DNA of 64,000 bases from Siniperca chuatsi (taxonomy: Eukaryota > Chordata > Actinopteri > Centrarchiformes > Sinipercidae): assembly GCF_020085105.1 (NCBI RefSeq), contig NC_058063.1, forward strand, positions 15,059,762 through 15,123,761. The letters run 5' to 3'. The number at the start of each line of letters is the position of its first letter. Position 1 is the first letter of the stretch. The position numbers were made by a program, and so were the translations under genes. Below are positions 59,492-64,000 of the stretch, one piece after another. Below the pieces are notes generated by a model. The model did no database searches. It worked only from the letters and a program-made list of their open reading frames with translations, and was not told the origin of the DNA.

Positions 59492-62400
59492 TCAGCGGCG
59501 TCTGTCCCTGGGGTTGCTACGGCTACGGGAGCGCCGTCCACTGCCAGCGCCTGCAGAGGGTCGTCTGGGTCGGTGGCTGCTGTCCCTCTTCTTGTCCCCC
59601 TCTCTGTCTCGGCCCCTCTCTCTGTCTCCGTCGGGTGCTCGCCCAGCTGCTCCGCTGCTCGCTGTCACGCTGCCGTCCTTCTCCCGACCCTTCAGCCTCT
59701 CTTTCCTCTCCTCTTCACGCTTCTTTTCCTCCTCCTCTTGCTGCTCCTTGCGCCTTCGTTCGCGCTCCTTTTGCCGCTCTGTGCGGTCCAAAAGCCTCTG
59801 CGTCGCCTGGTGGACACAAAGCACAGTTTAGTTAGATGAAATTAAGTCATAACCACTCATTGTGACTGACAAAGTCACTGACAGACAAATGTATAAGACC
59901 AACCTGCTCCTCAGTGAGGGGAAGCCAGTATATACATGGAGCTGCTTTGGTCTTGAGGAACAAGTCGTCTAGCAGTTTGGCAGGTGGCTCATCTCCTTTC
60001 TCTGTTAATTAGAAAACAGAAATGGGTGAATGTTTTCTAACTGCGGTACACAACTCAACCTGTGTGTTAAGATATACAAAATGATCGCTTCATAGCAAAA
60101 AGTTTAACTTTGAACTTCCTACAAATACTGCTACAGAGGTGGGGAAAATGAGGTTGCATGGCAGTAAACAGTATTTGTCAACTGCGTGTACTGTATGTCA
60201 GTCTGTTTTTCATTTTGATCAATGCAGCCTGTTTTGTGTGTAAATTCACAATAATTACCAATACAATTTTCTTCTACTATTCTTTTGTAGATTAAGGTGC
60301 AGGGATCATTTTGATTTTGCCTTCCAATGTTGCTTTGTTTTTGTTTGTATATTTACAGCACGATAGAAGGACAATGTTTTTTTCTGGGTACTGAGGGTAG
60401 ATTCATCTTTGTTTTAAACTTTTCTAGATTTTACCATTTGACAAGTTACATATAGTTCAACAAAAGTCAATATGATTGCAAACAAAACTAAATATGGTAC
60501 AAAGGAAACTAAAAACATGTGACAGACTGGTAGATGAGCCAGAAAGCAAAACACAACTTCCCAATGGAGATTAATGAAGGATTGAATTATTACTGTATAT
60601 TTTTTAATGCATAGTAATTCCACCAGAATGCTTTGTTCTGGCATTTCTCCTCTGTATTTATCTTTATTTAATTAATTTTCTCTTCTAGTTTTCTCTTTGT
60701 GCTTCTATCCAGTCACAGCGAGGTGCGTTACCCTTCTTATCAGTCTTCCTCTCCTTGCTCTTGGCCCTCTCCCTCCTCCTCCGCTCTCTGTCTCTGGAGC
60801 GAGATCGTTGTCCGTCCTCTCCCGGTCGTGCAAATTCCCGAACCTTATCCCGGTCCCATTCCCGCTCGCCACGGGCTCGTTCCCGGCGCTCCATCTCTCT
60901 CTCCCGCTCTGCCCACAGATCCCGCTCTCCGCCCACGCCTCGGTCCCGTTCCCGGTCTCGGTCACGCTCCCTGTCCCTGTCACGGTCTCTTTCTCTGTCT
61001 CTGTCCCGCTCAGGCATCAGAGGGGGCAGCCGGTTCTGAGGACCACCTGGCTGGGCAACATGGTCCTCCTCCTTTTCTGGCTTCAGGACACCTTTGTGAA
61101 AGTCAAGCTGCGAGGGGGGGGGGGTTAAAGTTTAAGTGAGTGGAGAACATTAAATGGACACATTTAAAAATCCAACAACCATCTGTGATGCAAAAGGTCA
61201 CATCAGAAAAGTAACCTGCACTTTTAAATTCAAGTGATTATTAATAACAAAGAATGAAGATGCCCTTCATATGCAGATTAACCTGACAGTTGTGTGTAGG
61301 AAATTGATAAAATGTACTTCAAGTATGATGCAAAAATGATGTACTGTTCTGAAATAACTGGGACTACTTTCCCAGTTAGTAAACATGGTGGATGATGTGA
61401 TACTGCCTGCAGCTTTAAAAAAAAACTCAGACACCACTTAGGACTAAGTATGTGGTTGCTCATCTGAAATGGTTCCAAAAATAAAGCTATTAATATTTCA
61501 CTCTTCATGCCTTTTACTATGGATAGCACTAGCTGCCTACTATTTGATCCAGTGTGTGCTTATATGTATGGGGGTATTTCTTTAAAGTTGACAACCTCCC
61601 AAAAACATGAAGACAGCGTACACACTTTAGCGTCATACATTTAAAATATGCAACTTTTAGCTTCAGTATTTTTTCCTATCGCAATAAAAGTGTTTTCCCT
61701 CTATTAAGAAATTAATAGTAATCAATTTTAAAGCACTCATAATCTTGTTTGAGTGGTTTAAAATACCCAAGATTTTAGTAATCAAACACTGCAGTAAAAT
61801 TATTTTATTACTCCTGTGACAAATGAGTGATTCCTTTCTTTATTTCCTCAGTATAGCAACAGTGACAATGTATTTCATATTGTAAAATAAGGAAATTCAC
61901 CTTAAGGCTGGAATATTCTTTCCACCATCTACTGTATTGCAATTCGTGTTCCATTAAGTGTATCATTACCTCATTCTGCTCACAGAAGTCGACGCTGAGG
62001 ACCTTGGGATTGCTTGGAGGCCATTTGACCCCGTGGAGTGCAGCTCTGGTGGTGGCTGCCTCCTCTGTCGTAGCGTACTACGAGGGCAGGAGAAGAAGAA
62101 AAAGGTTATCAGGCTGAAAATAGTCATTTTAAAAGTGTAATCACATATCAACCAACACACACTGCAAAAATAGGACTGTTGCAGGAACAGATGGATGAGA
62201 ACACAGAGGTGATAGTTTGTGAGGTAGAGTGAAATTAATCACACAAATGCTTCAATTAATTCAAGATCAAATATGTCTTCGTGCAAAAACATTATTTACG
62301 GAGGGTTTTTATATCAATTTTCAGCAGCATACTCCAGCAGGTTTAGTGAAAAAGTCCACCACTCACAATACTCCTACCCCTCAGGTACTGTGTGGTGGAA

Positions 62401-62716
62401 GCGGAGTGTGTTCTATAACACAACACCAAACATTATTGTTAAAAATAGGTCAGCATTTGTTAAAAGGGACAACATGCTTCAAATGGGCCAGTTTGGGTAG
62501 CAGTACTGATACCTGACAAATTCCCCTTCCAGCTAAACAACACACTCGGTGAACACGAGTCTTCGCACACTCAATACAATATGAAAATGTTGATTTGTTG
62601 GTACTCACTGTGACAAAGCAGTGAGACTTGATCTTGTCGATCCAGAAGCCCTCTTCCACCACGCTGCCCGTCCTGTTCAGCAGCTCTTTGAGTTGGCCCA
62701 AGGTGAAGGGTCGTAC
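59492..62716 (-). CDS. acin1: Acinus (ACIN1) C-terminal part; gene continues beyond right edge
   Basis: Five exons in transcript order: 62609-62716, 61970-62077, 60732-61107, 59904-60001, 59492-59806. They sum to 1005 nt, 334 residues plus stop. The first two exons encode most of the RRM-like domain ([44 protein letters not shown]). The third encodes a Pro-rich piece and long RD/RE/ER repeats. The fourth carries the RSB motif ([27 protein letters not shown]), which in mammals binds RNPS1 and SAP18 to form the ASAP complex linked to the exon junction complex. The last is a coiled-coil-like [15 protein letters not shown] segment ending [12 protein letters not shown]. The caspase-cleaved N-terminal half and SAP domain must lie beyond 64000. 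All junction phases agree. The donor after the RSB exon (GTTGGT) is weaker than the others. Confidence 0.93.
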
Positions 62717-64000
62717 CTGTGGGATAACACAAGGAGCACGGCTCAATCAAGGTCAACTGTCATTTTCAGTCAGAGTGGATCAGTTCATGTAAAGCAAGCT
62801 GAAACACGAGAAAAGATCATTTGAAGAGCTGAGCAGAGATGATCTTGTCGTGCATCAAGATAACAGGCAGGACCATTGTGATTATTTCAAATGAGTTTTA
62901 AGGCTCATATTTGATGATGAATATGAAGTGTTGACAACTTTCATATGAATGAAGACTGCCAACAGCCAATGCGAGTACGATCAGGGGGAAACAAGCACAA
63001 AAAGTGTGCAGAGAGAAATGCTTAACCTCCAGTGGTGTAGCTCTACTCGGTCGGCCCAACATGTTGAGTGAAATATCTTGACAACTAGTGAATGGATTGC
63101 CATGTCTTGTATGCATATTCCTATTCCCCAGAGGATGAATCCTGATCACTTTGTGGATCCCCAGACTTTTGTCTAGCATCACCATCATTTCATGATAATT
63201 CTAAAACAAATGACTGAATTCCTGCCGGTTTCACCAGTATTTTGAGATTAATGCTAGAGTATATCAAACAGAGACATGTCCAAAAATGGTCACAGTTCAG
63301 AGAATAAGCCCTTTTAGGGCTTATTTTTAGGTAACAACATGGTCTTCCCTCTGGCGCCTCCCTCAGGCCAAACTTCACATGTTCGCGCACCACCAGTGGG
63401 AAGGATCAAAGGATAGCAAAGTTGTTTCTATATTTTAAATCCATCAGTTTTGTTTTCTGGTAAATTAAATGGTGATGAGCATTACAGTCACACAGCAGAG
63501 CTATAAACTTTTAGTCTTGTTTGTTTGGATTCTGTTACTGTAGTCTGAGAGCTCCTGTTTTTCTAAGATTAGTGAGGCTGGGTGGCATTAGAAATCTGGT
63601 AGTCTTTGATCAATGGGTAACTCTAAGTCTTGCTTCTATGACGCAAGTAAAAAGAAATCTGCAAATGCTAGTCATTAAACGTGTAATGTCTAGTCTTGTC
63701 ATAGTCTGTTTAGTCATGCAGAGTGCCCCCAACTTAAGGTGATGCTTGACTACAGCCATAATACCTGGGAATTATGGTGATGTGGTTACCACTGGCATCA
63801 CCACAATATGCCTCATTCATGAAAAAGGGTAGGGTACATTTGGAAATGCAGTGTTTTTCTGTACAACCATTTTCCCCACATAATTTTAGTCCGTGGGGAA
63901 ACTTTAAGGCTCCAACTCGACCAAAAGACAAGAATATAACGAGATCTTTTTGGTGAATACATTTTGATTTGCCAGAATGGTTTGAACATAAGCTCAACAG
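62717..64000 (-). other. acin1: acin1 intron, repeat-bearing, to window edge
   Basis: No further acin1 exon is recognisable. The stretch at about 63040-63400 is a degenerate interspersed repeat with TGAATGGATTGCCATG, CCCAGAGGATGAATCCTGAT and CACTTTGTGGATCCCCAGAC, a string I know from many teleost genomes. Related pieces may continue to 64000. ORFs in this part are not coding. Confidence 0.55.

Noticed and set aside
59364-59839. Long plus-strand Leu/Ser/Pro-rich ORFs (142 and 155 codons)
   Set aside because: They are the reverse of Arg/Glu-rich acin1 coding sequence and the (GA)n run. Such repeats leave all frames open.
60697-61139. Plus-strand ORFs of 143 and 146 codons
   Set aside because: Antisense of the acin1 RD/ER-repeat exon, which has conserved neighbours and phase agreement.
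1-64000. CRISPR arrays, phage or bacterial mobile elements, viral or toxin genes
   Set aside because: None seen. The direct repeats are microsatellites or dispersed eukaryotic repeats, and no viral or toxin-like reading frame was recognised.

Overview
The window is nuclear DNA from a vertebrate, almost certainly a ray-finned (teleost) fish. The evidence is GT-AG introns with many short (80-150 bp) examples, vertebrate-type multi-exon genes, dense dinucleotide microsatellites, and several interspersed repeat families of a kind I know from teleost genomes (SINE and hAT-like elements). There are no bacterial-type operons, CRISPR arrays or phage modules. I rebuilt exons by hand from splice signals, reading-frame phase and protein family similarity. 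All five complete gene models have coding lengths divisible by three and phases that agree at every junction.

Layout from left to right. (1) cirop, minus strand, 121-5848, 14 coding exons: a membrane-anchored leishmanolysin-type (M8) zinc metallopeptidase. (2) lrp10, minus, 8506-14611, 9 coding exons: an endocytic and trafficking receptor with CUB and LDL-receptor class A domains. (3) mmp14, plus, 17593-33107, 10 coding exons with a 9.2 kb first intron: membrane-type 1 matrix metalloproteinase. Its 3' UTR runs to a polyadenylation signal at 35019 and carries a small hAT-type transposon. (4) A gene-poor, repeat-rich stretch, about 35-43.5 kb. (5) mrpl52, minus, 43520-45430, 5 exons: a mitochondrial large-ribosomal-subunit protein. 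(6) An unassigned stretch, 45.4-49.4 kb, with a CpG-rich island near 48 kb. (7) ajuba, plus, coding 50598-57678, 8 coding exons: a LIM-domain scaffold protein. (8) acin1, minus, 59492-62716, the last 5 exons only; the 5' part of the gene lies beyond the right edge.

The human counterparts of these genes all map to 14q11.2 (from memory), so this is a conserved syntenic block rather than an accessory region. The genes are not one pathway. mmp14 and lrp10 act at the cell surface and in endosomes, ajuba at junctions and in the nucleus, acin1 in RNA processing, mrpl52 in mitochondria, and cirop in embryonic left-right patterning.

I found no convincing undescribed system. The more unusual points are a GC-AG intron in cirop, a 33-bp microexon in lrp10, a Cys-to-Ser difference in mmp14, a hAT MITE with a near-perfect 8-bp target duplication in the mmp14 3' UTR, a nested transposon near 40.6 kb, a long fold-back repeat in mmp14 intron 1, and an unassigned CpG-rich segment with phase-compatible ORFs near 48 kb.
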